A stretch of DNA of 39,464 nucleotides from Desulfuromonas sp. (GTDB lineage: Bacteria; Desulfobacterota; Desulfuromonadia; Desulfuromonadales; BM515), in contig PKUF01000113.1 of assembly GCA_002869635.1 (NCBI GenBank), positions 14,773 to 54,236 on the forward strand, given 5' to 3'. Positions 9,166 through 17,066 of the stretch are shown piece after piece. Made by a program: the position numbers and the translations under genes. The notes below the pieces were generated by a model. The model was not told the origin of the DNA. It worked only from the letters and a program-made list of their open reading frames with translations, and did no database searches. Each line of letters opens with the position of its first letter. Within the stretch, counting starts at the first letter, position 1.

Positions 9166-9277
9166 ACTGCGTGATCACTTATCGGAAAGGAATGGGGCGA
9201 TGCGGTGACCGCCAAAAAATGCCGTACTGTTTTATCAGAAATGGAATTCCTTTGCAAAGAGGCAATCATCTCGCCGC

Positions 9278-9306
9278 TTGAAATCCTTCCATTTTCCTCG
9301 TAGAGT
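9278..9306 (+). promoter_or_regulatory. Promoter of miaA
   Basis: TTGAAA (9278-9283), 17-nt spacer, TAGAGT (9301-9306). Predicted start of transcription near 9313 leaves a leader of about 30 nt before the miaA ATG. Confidence 0.55.
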
Positions 9307-9341
9307 AGCGGCCTTTCCCCTCCAAATTCGAGACGAATATC

Positions 9342-10253
9342 ATGCCTCACCCTTTTAATCTGCTCGTCATTCTCGGCGCCACCGCCAGTGGCAAAACCAC
9401 GCTGGGGGTTCAGATCGCCACACAGCTCGACGGCGAGATCATCTCGGCTGACTCGCGCCAGGTCTTTCGCGGAATGGACCTCGGCACCGGGAAGGATCTC
9501 GAGGAATATGGGGAGATCCCCTACCACCTCATCGACATCCTTGCTGCCGGGGCGGAATTCAGCGTCTTCGATTTTCAGAAGAGATGCTACAACGCCATCG
9601 AGACGATCCGCCAGCATGGGCAACTGCCGCTGCTGGTCGGCGGCACCGGTCTTTATCTTGACGCGGTACTGCGCGGCTACCGTATGGTCGAGGTACCGGA
9701 GAACCCGCTCCTTCGTGCCGAACTCGCTCATCTCAATGACGCCGCGCTGGCGGCCCGCCTCACTACCCTGAGACCACAGCAGCATAACCGCACCGACCTC
9801 GAGGATCGGCAGAGGCTGATCCGTGCCATCGAAATCGCTCTGGGCGAAGCCGAAGCGGCAGCGACTCTCCCTCCGCCTCCCCCCATCTCTCCCACAATCT
9901 TCGGCCTGCGCTGGCCTCGCCCTCTGTTGCACCAGCGGATCAGCCACCGATTGAAGCAGCGACTTAAGGCCGGAATGATTGCCGAAGTCGAAGCGCTCCA
10001 CGCATCCGGGGTCAGCTGGAAACAACTCGACAACTACGGCCTTGAGTACCGCTTTATCAGCCGCCATCTGCAGGGTGAACTCAACCTCAACGACATGACC
10101 CAGCAGCTCGCCAGTGCCATCCGCCAGTTTGCCAAGCGACAGGAGACCTGGTTTCGCCGCATGGAGAAGCAGGGAACGACCATCCACTGGCTCGATGGCG
10201 AGAAGGATCCTTTCGCCCAGCTGCAGCACCATTTGGAGCGACTCGCCTCGTGA
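9342..10253 (+). CDS. miaA: tRNA dimethylallyltransferase
   Basis: A 303-residue MiaA-family enzyme, which transfers a dimethylallyl group to N6 of adenosine 37 in tRNAs reading codons that start with U. The P-loop is GATASGKTTLG (about residues 12-22), followed by EIISADSRQVFRGMDLGTGK and VGGTGLYLDAVL. The C-terminus has the AKRQETWFRR motif. The DLGTGKDLEEYG segment departs from the common DIGTAKP, so this may be a divergent MiaA branch; a second copy elsewhere is possible. The stop overlaps the next gene's GTG start (GTGA). Confidence 0.92.
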   Translation: MPHPFNLLVILGATASGKTTLGVQIATQLDGEIISADSRQVFRGMDLGTGKDLEEYGEIPYHLIDILAAGAEFSVFDFQKRCYNAIETIRQHGQLPLLVGGTGLYLDAVLRGYRMVEVPENPLLRAELAHLNDAALAARLTTLRPQQHNRTDLEDRQRLIRAIEIALGEAEAAATLPPPPPISPTIFGLRWPRPLLHQRISHRLKQRLKAGMIAEVEALHASGVSWKQLDNYGLEYRFISRHLQGELNLNDMTQQLASAIRQFAKRQETWFRRMEKQGTTIHWLDGEKDPFAQLQHHLERLAS

Positions 10254-11488
10254 CCCCTCCCCCCTTCTTTGCCCGCTACCGCCGCCAACGCCCCCTCCCC
10301 GGCACGTGGCAACTCGAAGGCGGCGACAAAGGCTACACCGGCGCTATCGTCATCCCAGCACTGGCCGAGTCCGAGTCTCTCTTTCTCACTCTCGATGCTC
10401 TTGCCGCCACGCCCCCTGTTACGGGGGAGCGCTTCCTTGCCGTAATTGTTGTCAATGCTCGTGCCGATGCCCCAGATGCAGAACAGTATGACAACCAGCG
10501 CACTCTCCAACGCCTACACAATGCGCCGCCCTTACGACCCGATCTTGATCTTACCTGGGTCGATGCGACCTCGGTCGGTAAAGAACTACCCCCCAATGCG
10601 GGGGTTGGACTGGCCCGCAAGATCGGTTTCGATCTTGCTCTTGAGCGCCTCGCCGGTCCGCAATCCTTGTTGATCTCACTCGACGCCGACACCTTAGTCG
10701 AAGCGAGTTATCTTCGAGCCTTGACTGATCATTTTGCGGCAAGCACTTCAGGTGGGGCCGTCCTCCCCTTTCGTCATCAGCACGCTGCGACCCCTGACCT
10801 GCAGGAGGCGGTCGATCGTTACGAACTCTATCTGCACGGCTACCGCCTCGGCCTTGAACTCGCCGGCTCCCCTTACGCCTTTCACACCATCGGCAGCGCT
10901 TTTGCCTGTCGCGCCAGCGCTTACTGCGCCGCCGGAGGAATGAACCGACGCCATGCCGGAGAAGATTTCTATTTTTTGCAACAGCTCGCCCGCACCAGTG
11001 GAGTCGCCCAACTTGTTGGCACCACAGTGCACCCCTCCCCCCGGATCTCTCACCGCACCCCCTTCGGAACGGGTCAAAGCGTCGCTGCCTACGCTGCGGG
11101 GCGCAACGATATCACCCTCTACCCCATCGAAGCCTTCCTGCTGCTCCGACAAACCCTGCAGCTGCTCGCTTCCGGTCACAACCGCACAGCACAGATGATT
11201 CTCGAAGATGCTGCACAAATCGTTGAGAGTCTCGCCACCTTTCTTGAACAGCAAAAACTGCGCGCTATTTGGCCAAAACTGCAACAGACCCACCGCGAAT
11301 CGCAACGATTCCAACACGCCGTATCGACCTGGTTCGATGGGCTTAAGAGCCTGCGCCTGCTCCGCTTCGCCAGTGACCCATTTGGTGGGACCCTCCCGGT
11401 GGATGAGGCGATTCCCCCTCTGCTGGCCGCAGCCGGGCTAACATCGGAGGGGGGCCCCAGCGACTGGCTCGAACGACTGCGCTGCTGA
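10250..11488 (+). CDS. Glycosyltransferase-like protein (GT-A / family 2 type)
   Basis: A 412-residue protein starting with GTG that overlaps the miaA stop by four bases. It has a GT-A-like fold signature: GAIVIPALAESESLFLTLDAL near the N-terminus, then LLISLDADTLVEASYL, the D-x-D-type nucleotide-sugar site. Later GGMNRRHAGEDFYFLQQLA matches the ED motif of family 2 transferases. No transmembrane segment is obvious. The sugar donor, acceptor and functional link to miaA are unknown; coupling to a tRNA-modification gene may be coincidental. Confidence 0.75.
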   Translation: MTPPPFFARYRRQRPLPGTWQLEGGDKGYTGAIVIPALAESESLFLTLDALAATPPVTGERFLAVIVVNARADAPDAEQYDNQRTLQRLHNAPPLRPDLDLTWVDATSVGKELPPNAGVGLARKIGFDLALERLAGPQSLLISLDADTLVEASYLRALTDHFAASTSGGAVLPFRHQHAATPDLQEAVDRYELYLHGYRLGLELAGSPYAFHTIGSAFACRASAYCAAGGMNRRHAGEDFYFLQQLARTSGVAQLVGTTVHPSPRISHRTPFGTGQSVAAYAAGRNDITLYPIEAFLLLRQTLQLLASGHNRTAQMILEDAAQIVESLATFLEQQKLRAIWPKLQQTHRESQRFQHAVSTWFDGLKSLRLLRFASDPFGGTLPVDEAIPPLLAAAGLTSEGGPSDWLERLRC

Positions 11489-11496
11489 CCTCTCTT

Positions 11497-11560
11497 TTCT
11501 CTCAACGTAAAAACGCCCCGGCTGCTCACATGCAGCCGGGGCGTTTTTACGTTGAGAGAA
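11497..11560. terminator. Bidirectional terminator with a perfect 28-bp stem
   Basis: Arms 11497-11524 and 11533-11560 are perfect inverted repeats around an 8-nt loop. The G+C core (CGCCCCGGCTG) is flanked by A5 on one side and T5 on the other, so it can terminate both the plus-strand glycosyltransferase and the convergent minus-strand serA. The pairing continues beyond the A/T tracts into TTCTCTCAACG, longer than a normal terminator needs. Confidence 0.9.
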
Positions 11561-11567
11561 AGCAGGA

Positions 11568-13160
11568 TTATCCCTGCATGTTCACCGCTTTGATGAAACG
11601 GGCATCCACCGCTTCGGCGAGCTCGGCGATCGTCGCCTCGTCGGCTTCACTGTCGAGAGAGAAGACCACCATCGCCTCCCCCGCTTTTTCCTTGCGCCCG
11701 AGGTTCATGTTGCCGATATTGACGTTACGGTGACCGAGAATGGTGCCGATTTTGCCGATCAGGCCCGGTTTATCATCGTAGGAGATGACAAGCATATGCG
11801 GTTCGGGAGCGAAGTCGGTCAAGAAATCGCGCATCTTGACGATCTTGGGAATCCCTTCGAAGAGAGTTCCAGCGATGGTCCGCTTCCCTTCCTGCGACTC
11901 AATGCAGATCGTCAGCAGACTGGAGAATGACTCGGATTCGGTGGTTCGGCTCTCCTCGACCGCGATCCCCATATCGCGAGCCACAAGGCGGGCGTTGACC
12001 ATGTTCACCTCTTGATCGGTCTGCCGATTAAGAAGAGCGGCAAGACCACAAACCGTCAGCGGCGCACAGTCATAGCGGGCGATCTTACCGTTGTAGCTAA
12101 AGGTCACCTTGTTGGGGTTGGGCGGAGCGAGTTGCGCGATAAAATCGCCGATCCGCTGCACCAGATCCATGAAAGGCTTCATGTGCTCCATCAGGTCGGG
12201 GTCGAAGCGCGGGATATTGACGGCACTCTCAAGCGGACGTCCATCGAGATAGTTGACGATCTCGCGACTGACATCAACCGCCACGTTCTTCTGAGCTTCA
12301 AAGGTGTTGGCGCCAAGGTGCGGGGTCACCACCATCTTGGGATGGGCGATCAACTTTTTCAACGTCTCGGTGGCGGGGGGCTCTTCACTCCAGACGTCAA
12401 AAGCCGAGCCGCAAACCTTATCGCTCTCGAGCGCCTCGAGCATCGCCTCTTCCTCGATAATCCCACCACGCGCGCAGTTGATGATGATCACGCCGTCCTT
12501 CATCCCGGCAAAGTGTTCAGAAGTGATCATCCCCTTGGTCTCTTCGTTCAAGGGGGTATGGACCGTGATAATGTCGGAGAACCGAACGATCTCTTCAAGG
12601 GAAACAAGGCGAACACCAAGATCTTCGCCGCGCTTTTCCGAGACATAGGGGTCACAGGCGATCACTTCAGCCTCAAAGGCCTTGCAGCGGGTCGCGACCC
12701 GACCACCGACCTTGCCGATACCGATGACACCAATGGTCTTCCCCTTAAGCTCGTAACCGGTAAAGGGAGCCCGTTTCCACTCGCCGCTTTTGAGGCTGGC
12801 GTTGGCGATGGTGATATTGCGACAAAAGGAGAGGAGAAGTGCCATGGTATGTTCGGCCGCCGAGTTGACGTTACCGAAAGGGGCATTGACGACAATGATC
12901 CCTTTGTTGCTCGCCGCCTCGACATCGACATTATCGATACCAACCCCGGCGCGGGCGATAATTTTAAGGTTGTGGGCATGCTCGATCAAAGGAACGTCGA
13001 CACGGGTACCACTCCGGGTCACCAGGGCGTCGTAGTCGCCGATAATCTGGTGCAGTTCATCGGTCGGCAGACCGAGACGGACGTCGATACTGATACGGGC
13101 ATCGTCGACAAGGGGCTGCAGCCCTTCCTGGGAAATTTCGTCGGTAATAAGGACTCTCAT
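11568..13160 (-). CDS. serA: D-3-phosphoglycerate dehydrogenase, long form
   Basis: A 530-residue SerA catalysing the first step of serine synthesis (3-phosphoglycerate to 3-phosphohydroxypyruvate, NAD-dependent). The Rossmann motif is GKTIGVIGIGKVGGRVA, with catalytic-domain stretches INCARGGIIEEEAM and VTPHLGANTFEAQ. An intervening (ASB) domain and a C-terminal ACT domain (HMLVISYDDKPGLIGKIGTI) follow, giving the long form usually regulated by serine. AAAGGTGAT precedes the ATG. Monocistronic: its own promoter lies upstream and a strong terminator downstream. Confidence 0.97.
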   Translation of the reverse strand: MRVLITDEISQEGLQPLVDDARISIDVRLGLPTDELHQIIGDYDALVTRSGTRVDVPLIEHAHNLKIIARAGVGIDNVDVEAASNKGIIVVNAPFGNVNSAAEHTMALLLSFCRNITIANASLKSGEWKRAPFTGYELKGKTIGVIGIGKVGGRVATRCKAFEAEVIACDPYVSEKRGEDLGVRLVSLEEIVRFSDIITVHTPLNEETKGMITSEHFAGMKDGVIIINCARGGIIEEEAMLEALESDKVCGSAFDVWSEEPPATETLKKLIAHPKMVVTPHLGANTFEAQKNVAVDVSREIVNYLDGRPLESAVNIPRFDPDLMEHMKPFMDLVQRIGDFIAQLAPPNPNKVTFSYNGKIARYDCAPLTVCGLAALLNRQTDQEVNMVNARLVARDMGIAVEESRTTESESFSSLLTICIESQEGKRTIAGTLFEGIPKIVKMRDFLTDFAPEPHMLVISYDDKPGLIGKIGTILGHRNVNIGNMNLGRKEKAGEAMVVFSLDSEADEATIAELAEAVDARFIKAVNMQG

Positions 13161-13244
13161 GGGATCACCTTTCTAGCCGCAGGGAGGATGGCGGGTCCGC
13201 CGCTCCAGAACAGAGCGGGATACGGGCGAGCCTGAAAAAGACGA

Positions 13245-13273
13245 AGTCTAGTTCCTTGCCTCGTCGCTGTCAA
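13245..13273 (-). promoter_or_regulatory. Promoter of serA
   Basis: On the minus strand TTGACA (13268-13273), 17-nt spacer, TAGACT (13245-13250). The predicted leader before the serA ATG is about 80 nt. Confidence 0.65.
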
Positions 13274-13421
13274 CTACGTAAACCGAATCGCGTCTGACAA
13301 CAACGAGACAAGCAGGTGAAACAGGGTCACTTTCTGGTGGTACGTCGCATATTCCTATGGTAACATGCGGCCCTCTTAATCTGTCATGCCGTTATCAACT
13401 CTCAAGGAGGAGACTTACACC

Positions 13422-14141
13422 ATGCGCAAACTGGTTCTCGCCCTGCTTCTTATTTTCACCACCAGCGGCGTTGCAACAGCTGGCGATTACGACTTCAACT
13501 TCTCGGCCATTGCCAACGACACATTTAAAACCGTCGTCCGCGAAGCAGGCCTGCTCAGCGCTTACCGTGGCGTCGCCCCGGCCGAACCGCAGGGCTTGAC
13601 CGGTTTCGATGTCGGCGTCGAGCTCAGTCTGGTCGAGCTCGACAGCAAGTGGGATCAGGTCTTCCTCGGAGGCGACACGCCGGGGTACCTCCCGGTCCCC
13701 CGAGTCCACGTCCGCAAAGGCCTCCCTTTTGGCCTTGACGTCGGTGTCAGCCTCACCCAGATCCCTGAGAGCGATATGCAGGTGATCGGGGGCGAACTAC
13801 AGTACGCCATCCTCGAAGGGACGACCGCGACACCGGCCCTCTCCATCCGTGGCAGCTACAGCACCGTCAACGGGATTGACGACCTCGACCTCGAAACTTA
13901 TGCTGCCGACGCGGTCATCAGCAAGGGGATCCTCATGTTTACCCCCTACGCCGGAGTCGGTATCGTCCAGATCGATGGCGAATACACCGGCGGCACCAAC
14001 GCAGCGATCGGCAGCGAAGACTTCACCGAAACCCGAGTCTTCGCCGGGGTGCAGATGGCGATCGCCCTTCTACGCCTCACCGTCGATGCCGAGTTTTCCC
14101 AAACGCCGATCTACACCGCCAAACTTAGCCTCGGCTGGTAA
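13422..14141 (+). CDS. Exported beta-rich protein, probable outer-membrane barrel
   Basis: A 239-residue protein with an N-terminal signal peptide (MRKLVLALLLIFTTSGVATA, cleavage after about residue 20). The mature part consists of alternating polar/hydrophobic strands, and the protein ends in an aromatic residue (KLSLGW), as outer-membrane beta-barrels usually do. The start at 13422 is chosen because AAGGAGGAG lies about ten bases upstream; the 12 codons before it are not signal-like. I recognise no specific family. It stands alone between serA and the methyltransferase-like gene. Confidence 0.7.
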   Translation: MRKLVLALLLIFTTSGVATAGDYDFNFSAIANDTFKTVVREAGLLSAYRGVAPAEPQGLTGFDVGVELSLVELDSKWDQVFLGGDTPGYLPVPRVHVRKGLPFGLDVGVSLTQIPESDMQVIGGELQYAILEGTTATPALSIRGSYSTVNGIDDLDLETYAADAVISKGILMFTPYAGVGIVQIDGEYTGGTNAAIGSEDFTETRVFAGVQMAIALLRLTVDAEFSQTPIYTAKLSLGW

Positions 14142-14249
14142 TAACCTTACGGATCATCTGCGGCACGCCCCGCTCTGGTGGTGGCGTGCCGCTCTTTTTT
14201 TCATCCTGTCCCGCTCGACGGGCCGACACGAGAAACGAGTCACCCCGCA

Positions 14250-14888
14250 ATGTCTTCAAGCCCCAACGCATCCGCTTCGCAGCTGACCTTTCTGCGCAAC
14301 ATCCGTACCCGCAGCATTCAGATCGGCTATCTCGCCGCTCTGGCATCGCTCCTCTTCACCCCGATGCTGATCCCGGCCGATACCGTCGGCCAGCGCGTGA
14401 TCGGCGTTCTCGGCTACATCCTTATCGCTATGGGTGCCCTCGGGCGGATGTGGTGCACCGTCTACATCGGCGGGCGCAAAAAACAGACACTGGTGACGGA
14501 GGGGCCTTATACTCTCTGTCGCAACCCGCTTTACCTCTTCAGTACCTTCATCGTCTTCGGCGTCATCGGCATGCTCCCCAGCCTCGTCTTTGCCATCATC
14601 GCCGTCGCCTGCTTTGTCCTCTTTCACGCCTTCGCCATCATCGGTGAAGAGCGGCTCCTCGCCGCCAACTTCGGCTCGGACTTCACAGACTACTGCGAAC
14701 GCACCCCCCGCTTCATTCCTCGAATAGATGCGGTACGGGCGGCCTTTAAGGATGAGGGTTTCGGCGACTTCAGCCGCCGCCACGTCAGCCGTGGCCTCAT
14801 CGACACCCTCGCCTTTCTTCTGATTCCGCTATTGGCTGAATTGGTGGTTCGCCTCCATGCCAGCGGGAAGCTCCCCTTCGGAGGCTAG
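14250..14888 (+). CDS. Isoprenylcysteine carboxyl methyltransferase-like membrane protein
   Basis: A 212-residue integral membrane protein with about four or five helices and the ICMT/PEMT-like core. TLVTEGPYTLCRNPLYLFST is the conserved 'G-PY...R-NP-Y' signature, followed by EERLLAANFGSDFTDYCER, where family members place their S-adenosylmethionine-binding Glu and the Y-x-x-R end. Bacterial members are mostly uncharacterised and may methylate lipids or small acids rather than prenylated protein. The start at 14250 has no strong ribosome-binding site. A NUDIX gene begins four bases after its stop. Confidence 0.75.
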   Translation: MSSSPNASASQLTFLRNIRTRSIQIGYLAALASLLFTPMLIPADTVGQRVIGVLGYILIAMGALGRMWCTVYIGGRKKQTLVTEGPYTLCRNPLYLFSTFIVFGVIGMLPSLVFAIIAVACFVLFHAFAIIGEERLLAANFGSDFTDYCERTPRFIPRIDAVRAAFKDEGFGDFSRRHVSRGLIDTLAFLLIPLLAELVVRLHASGKLPFGG

Positions 14889-14892
14889 ACAT

Positions 14893-15411
14893 ATGGCGTC
14901 GTCGCCTATCTTTTCAGGCCAGATCATCTCCGTCGATGTCGAGGAGCATGAACTTCCCAACGGCAGACGCGGACGCTTTGAGATCGTCCGCCATAACGGT
15001 GGTGCCGCCGTCCTGCCGATCCTCAATGACGGTCGTCTTGTCCTGATCCGCCAGTATCGTGCTGCCGTCGGCCGCACCCTCGTTGAGATTCCGGCAGGGC
15101 GACTTGAAGGGAACGAATCTCCCGAGGCCTGCATCACACGCGAGCTCGCCGAAGAGGCCGGCTACCGCGCCGGGCAACTCTCCCCTTTGGGTAAGATGCT
15201 CAGCTCTCCCGGCTTCTGCGATGAGACGATTCACCTTTTCGTCGCCCGCCAGCTCACGCCGATTCCACCAAGCCCTGAAGAGGACGAAGTCATCGAGCCA
15301 CTCCTTCTCTCCCCGACGGCCGCCCGGCAGTTGCTACAACAGGGAGGAATTGTCGACAGTAAGACCCAGCTCGCCCTCCTTCTTTACTTTTCCACCGAAG
15401 ACGCCCCGTGA
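14893..15411 (+). CDS. NUDIX hydrolase, ADP-ribose pyrophosphatase type
   Basis: A 172-residue NUDIX enzyme. The complete NUDIX box is visible in AGRLEGNESPEACITRELAE followed by EAGY (about residues 66-90), with the catalytic RE-x-x-EE. The N-terminal domain (VDVEEHELPNGRRGRFEIVR, then LPILNDGRLVLIRQYR) is that of ADP-ribose/ADP-sugar pyrophosphatases. The start at 14893 is preceded by GGAG with suitable spacing. Its stop overlaps the GTG of the broken nudC (GTGA), so two NUDIX genes were coupled in one operon. Confidence 0.88.
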   Translation: MASSPIFSGQIISVDVEEHELPNGRRGRFEIVRHNGGAAVLPILNDGRLVLIRQYRAAVGRTLVEIPAGRLEGNESPEACITRELAEEAGYRAGQLSPLGKMLSSPGFCDETIHLFVARQLTPIPPSPEEDEVIEPLLLSPTAARQLLQQGGIVDSKTQLALLLYFSTEDAP

Positions 15412-16280
15412 CAAACGACTACCCCTCTTTCGCCTCGCCGCTCCACCTGCCGTTTAACCGCCAATCTCTGGCCCGCAACTTCACCCTTTCCCCGCCCGAC
15501 GCCGTCCCCACTGGTGAGGGGGTATGGGTTTTGCGACAGGGGGCATCGATCCTCCTTGCTGAGAAAAACGGCGCTTTTTCCCTGCCGCAAGGGGATCTCC
15601 CGCCCCCCATTTCAGGGATGAACCGCCCTGAATTACCCATCGGCCTCTGGCAGGGAACCCCATGCCGAGCTCTTTCTCTGCCGTCCGAGCTTACGATTCC
15701 TGGGCTGACCCCGGTGAACCTCCTCGCGGATCCGCCCCAAATCGCGCCAGCCCTCCTCTCGCTCGGCGGGGTTGCCGGACAGATCCTCCACTGGCAACGC
15801 GGAAGCACCTTTTGTTCCCACTGCGCTGCGCCGACGGTCCCCCTCGCCCATGAATGGGGAAAGCGCTGCAGCGGTTGCGGCCATCTCCACTTCCCGTCAA
15901 TCCATCCCTGCATTATTGTCCTGGTCAGACGCGGTCGCGAACTTCTTCTGACTCGCAAAGAGGGGTGGCCGGAGAATCGCTACAGTCTTGTGGCAGGGTT
16001 TGTCGATTTTGGCGAAGCGCTGTAAGAGACCGTGGTCCGAGAAGTGAAGGAAGAGACAGGAATTGAGGTAACCGCACCGCGCTATATCGGCAGCCAGAGT
16101 TGGCCCTTCCCGAGCCAGATCATGGCCGGATTCGTCGCCGACTACGCTGGAGGCGAGTTGGTGGTCGATCACCACGAGCTTGAAGATGCCCGCTGGTTCG
16201 ACCGCGACACCTTGCCGAACCTGCCACCGCGCCGGAGTATCGCCCGTTATCTCATCGATAAAGCGTTACAGCAGAGATAA
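15408..16280 (+). pseudogene. nudC: nudC (NAD+ diphosphatase), interrupted by an in-frame TAA
   Basis: Two in-frame pieces (15408-16025 and 16026-16280) together make a full NudC of about 290 codons: N-terminal domain, zinc ribbon (FCSHC and CSGCG, about residues 135-157), NUDIX domain and C-terminus. A TAA at 16023-16025 falls inside the NUDIX box: GFVDFGEAL[16 protein letters not shown]. The catalytic RE-x-x-EE lies after the stop, so the first piece alone cannot be active. At this position relatives carry Glu or Gln, and GAA or CAA becomes TAA by one substitution. Everything else in the frame is intact, implying a recent mutation or a sequencing error. A restart at GTG/ATG near 16032 would give only a C-terminal stub. 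Confidence 0.85.
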
Positions 16281-16307
16281 AAAAACCCCCGGGCGGGGAC
16301 CCGGGGG
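16279..16307 (-). terminator. Strong minus-direction intrinsic terminator
   Basis: Stem CCCCCGGG (16286-16293) and CCCGGGGG (16300-16307) with a 6-nt loop. On the minus strand it is followed by seven T (16279-16285, reaching into the nudC stop). In the plus direction there is no T tract, so it is built to end a minus-strand transcript, although no minus-strand protein gene exists here. Confidence 0.8.
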
Positions 16308-16355
16308 ACGCAAAATACCCCTTCAAGGGAAACAGCCGACTCTGGAGGAGGTTTG

Positions 16356-16427
16356 ATGGCTGGACGACGGGATATCTGCGCAAAGCTCGAAACAGGGAAG
16401 ATGTTTACACCTGTTTGGTTTTGCTAA
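16356..16427 (+). CDS. Possible 23-codon ORF with strong ribosome-binding site (doubtful)
   Basis: GGAGGAGG (16344-16351) lies four bases before an ATG that opens a 23-residue frame, MAGRRDICAKLETGKMFTPV and three more residues, ending in TAA at 16425-16427. No plus-strand promoter is evident just upstream. The same GGAGGAGG is the complement of the anti-Shine-Dalgarno loop of the minus-strand RNA candidate, so this reading may be incidental. Confidence 0.2.
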   Translation: MAGRRDICAKLETGKMFTPVWFC

Positions 16428-16444
16428 AAATTTTTAGCTAAAAT
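16415..16444 (+). promoter_or_regulatory. Promoter of the DUF4911 operon with a 16-bp palindromic operator
   Basis: TTGGTT (16415-16420), 18-nt spacer, TAAAAT (16439-16444). The spacer holds the perfect palindrome GCTAAAAATTTTTAGC (16423-16438). The oppositely directed RNA promoter overlaps the same region, so one protein bound to the palindrome could control both directions. The binding protein is unknown. Confidence 0.5.
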
Positions 16445-16468
16445 AACGTCAGGCTAAGAACAGGTCAA
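16440..16468 (-). promoter_or_regulatory. Minus-strand promoter of the candidate small RNA
   Basis: TTGACC (16463-16468 read on the minus strand), 17-nt spacer, TATTTT (16440-16445). The -35 overlaps the leader of the DUF4911 gene, so the two promoters are divergent and overlapping. Confidence 0.45.
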
Positions 16469-16476
16469 GAGGGAAA

Positions 16477-16755
16477 ATGGTTAGACCGCAACAATCGACC
16501 CCACCAGGAGGCGAAGACTTCGTCACCCGCCGTTACCTTTTGCCCCGGCAGAGGATCGGCTATCTTCGATTCCTTCTCGAAAGCTACGACGGTCTCGCTT
16601 ATGCTCGCACCCTCGATCCGCAACAAGCCGTGGTCGAAATCGCCTGGCCACCGTCACGCCAGCAGGATGTTGAAACGCTCCTCGCGACCCTCGCCTGCGA
16701 ATGTCTCATGAGTCCACTGCCCGAACCGACCCCAGAACAAAGGAGTCTGCCATGA
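16477..16755 (+). CDS. DUF4911 family protein
   Basis: A 92-residue protein resembling the DUF4911 family of deltaproteobacteria. The core is TRRYLLPRQRIGYLRFLLES, then YDGLAYARTLDPQQAVVEIAW, a short alpha/beta domain with no catalytic motif I can name. GAGGG lies a few bases before the ATG. The stop overlaps the DUF2288 start (ATGA). First gene of a three-DUF operon with a palindrome-controlled promoter. Function unknown. Confidence 0.75.
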   Translation: MVRPQQSTPPGGEDFVTRRYLLPRQRIGYLRFLLESYDGLAYARTLDPQQAVVEIAWPPSRQQDVETLLATLACECLMSPLPEPTPEQRSLP

Positions 16756-17066
16756 CCGTCGAACGCGAAGAGCTGACCCGCCAAATTGATGTCGCCCCTT
16801 GGAACTGGATGCGTGCGCACCTTGAGCGGGGGGGGATCATTCTCGTCGATCCCTCCCTCGAACTAGCCGACGCCGCCGTTGCGATCGCCAAAGACGACAG
16901 CGTACTGATCGGCGGCTGGATCGCCAAAGGGATGCTTGGCAAACCGAGTGTCGAAGAGATCGCACAATGGGATGAGACCCCTCCGGTCTTCCGGATGGTC
17001 GTCGTCAGCCCCTATATTCTCGCCCAAATCTACACCCCCGACCCCGATGAGGTACCCCATGAGTGA
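16752..17066 (+). CDS. DUF2288 family protein
   Basis: A 104-residue acidic protein matching the DUF2288 pattern: WNWMRAHLERGGIILVDPSL, then LADAAVAIAKDDSVLIGGWI and a FRMVVVSPYILAQIY C-terminus. The start at 16752 is supported by AAAGGAG eight bases upstream and by the 4-base overlap with DUF4911. Its stop lies inside the next gene (8-base overlap). Function unknown; the tight packing suggests the three products act together. Confidence 0.8.
   Translation: MTVEREELTRQIDVAPWNWMRAHLERGGIILVDPSLELADAAVAIAKDDSVLIGGWIAKGMLGKPSVEEIAQWDETPPVFRMVVVSPYILAQIYTPDPDEVPHE

Larger units (their letters stand above)
16279..16433 (-). ncRNA. Candidate small RNA with anti-Shine-Dalgarno loop
   Basis: This non-coding interval has a complete minus-strand transcription unit. 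The promoter is TTGACC (16463-16468), 17-nt spacer, TATTTT (16440-16445); the predicted start is near 16433, and the terminator ends at 16279, giving about 155 nt. Read on the minus strand, AAACAGG/CCTGTTT (16410-16416 with 16390-16396) forms a first hairpin. CAGCC/GGCTG (16358-16362 with 16333-16337) forms a second whose 20-nt loop shows CCUCCUCC, complementary to Shine-Dalgarno sequences. A short CCCT/AGGG hairpin and the terminator follow. I match it to no known RNA family. Features are seen directly; existence and function are inferred. Confidence 0.45.

Noticed and set aside
9081-10232. 383-codon minus-strand open frame opposite miaA
   Set aside because: Shadow frame that overlaps both pcnB and miaA; no family features.
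12012-13235. 407-codon plus-strand open frame opposite serA
   Set aside because: Shadow frame; serA has all catalytic and ACT motifs, this has none.
16023-16025. Programmed read-through of the nudC stop
   Set aside because: TAA is not a selenocysteine or pyrrolysine codon and no recoding structure was seen; mutation or sequencing error is simpler.
16281-16355. Riboswitch upstream of the DUF4911 operon on the plus strand
   Set aside because: No conserved riboswitch core (c-di-GMP, cobalamin or molybdenum-cofactor type) could be recognised, and the predicted promoter lies downstream of this stretch.
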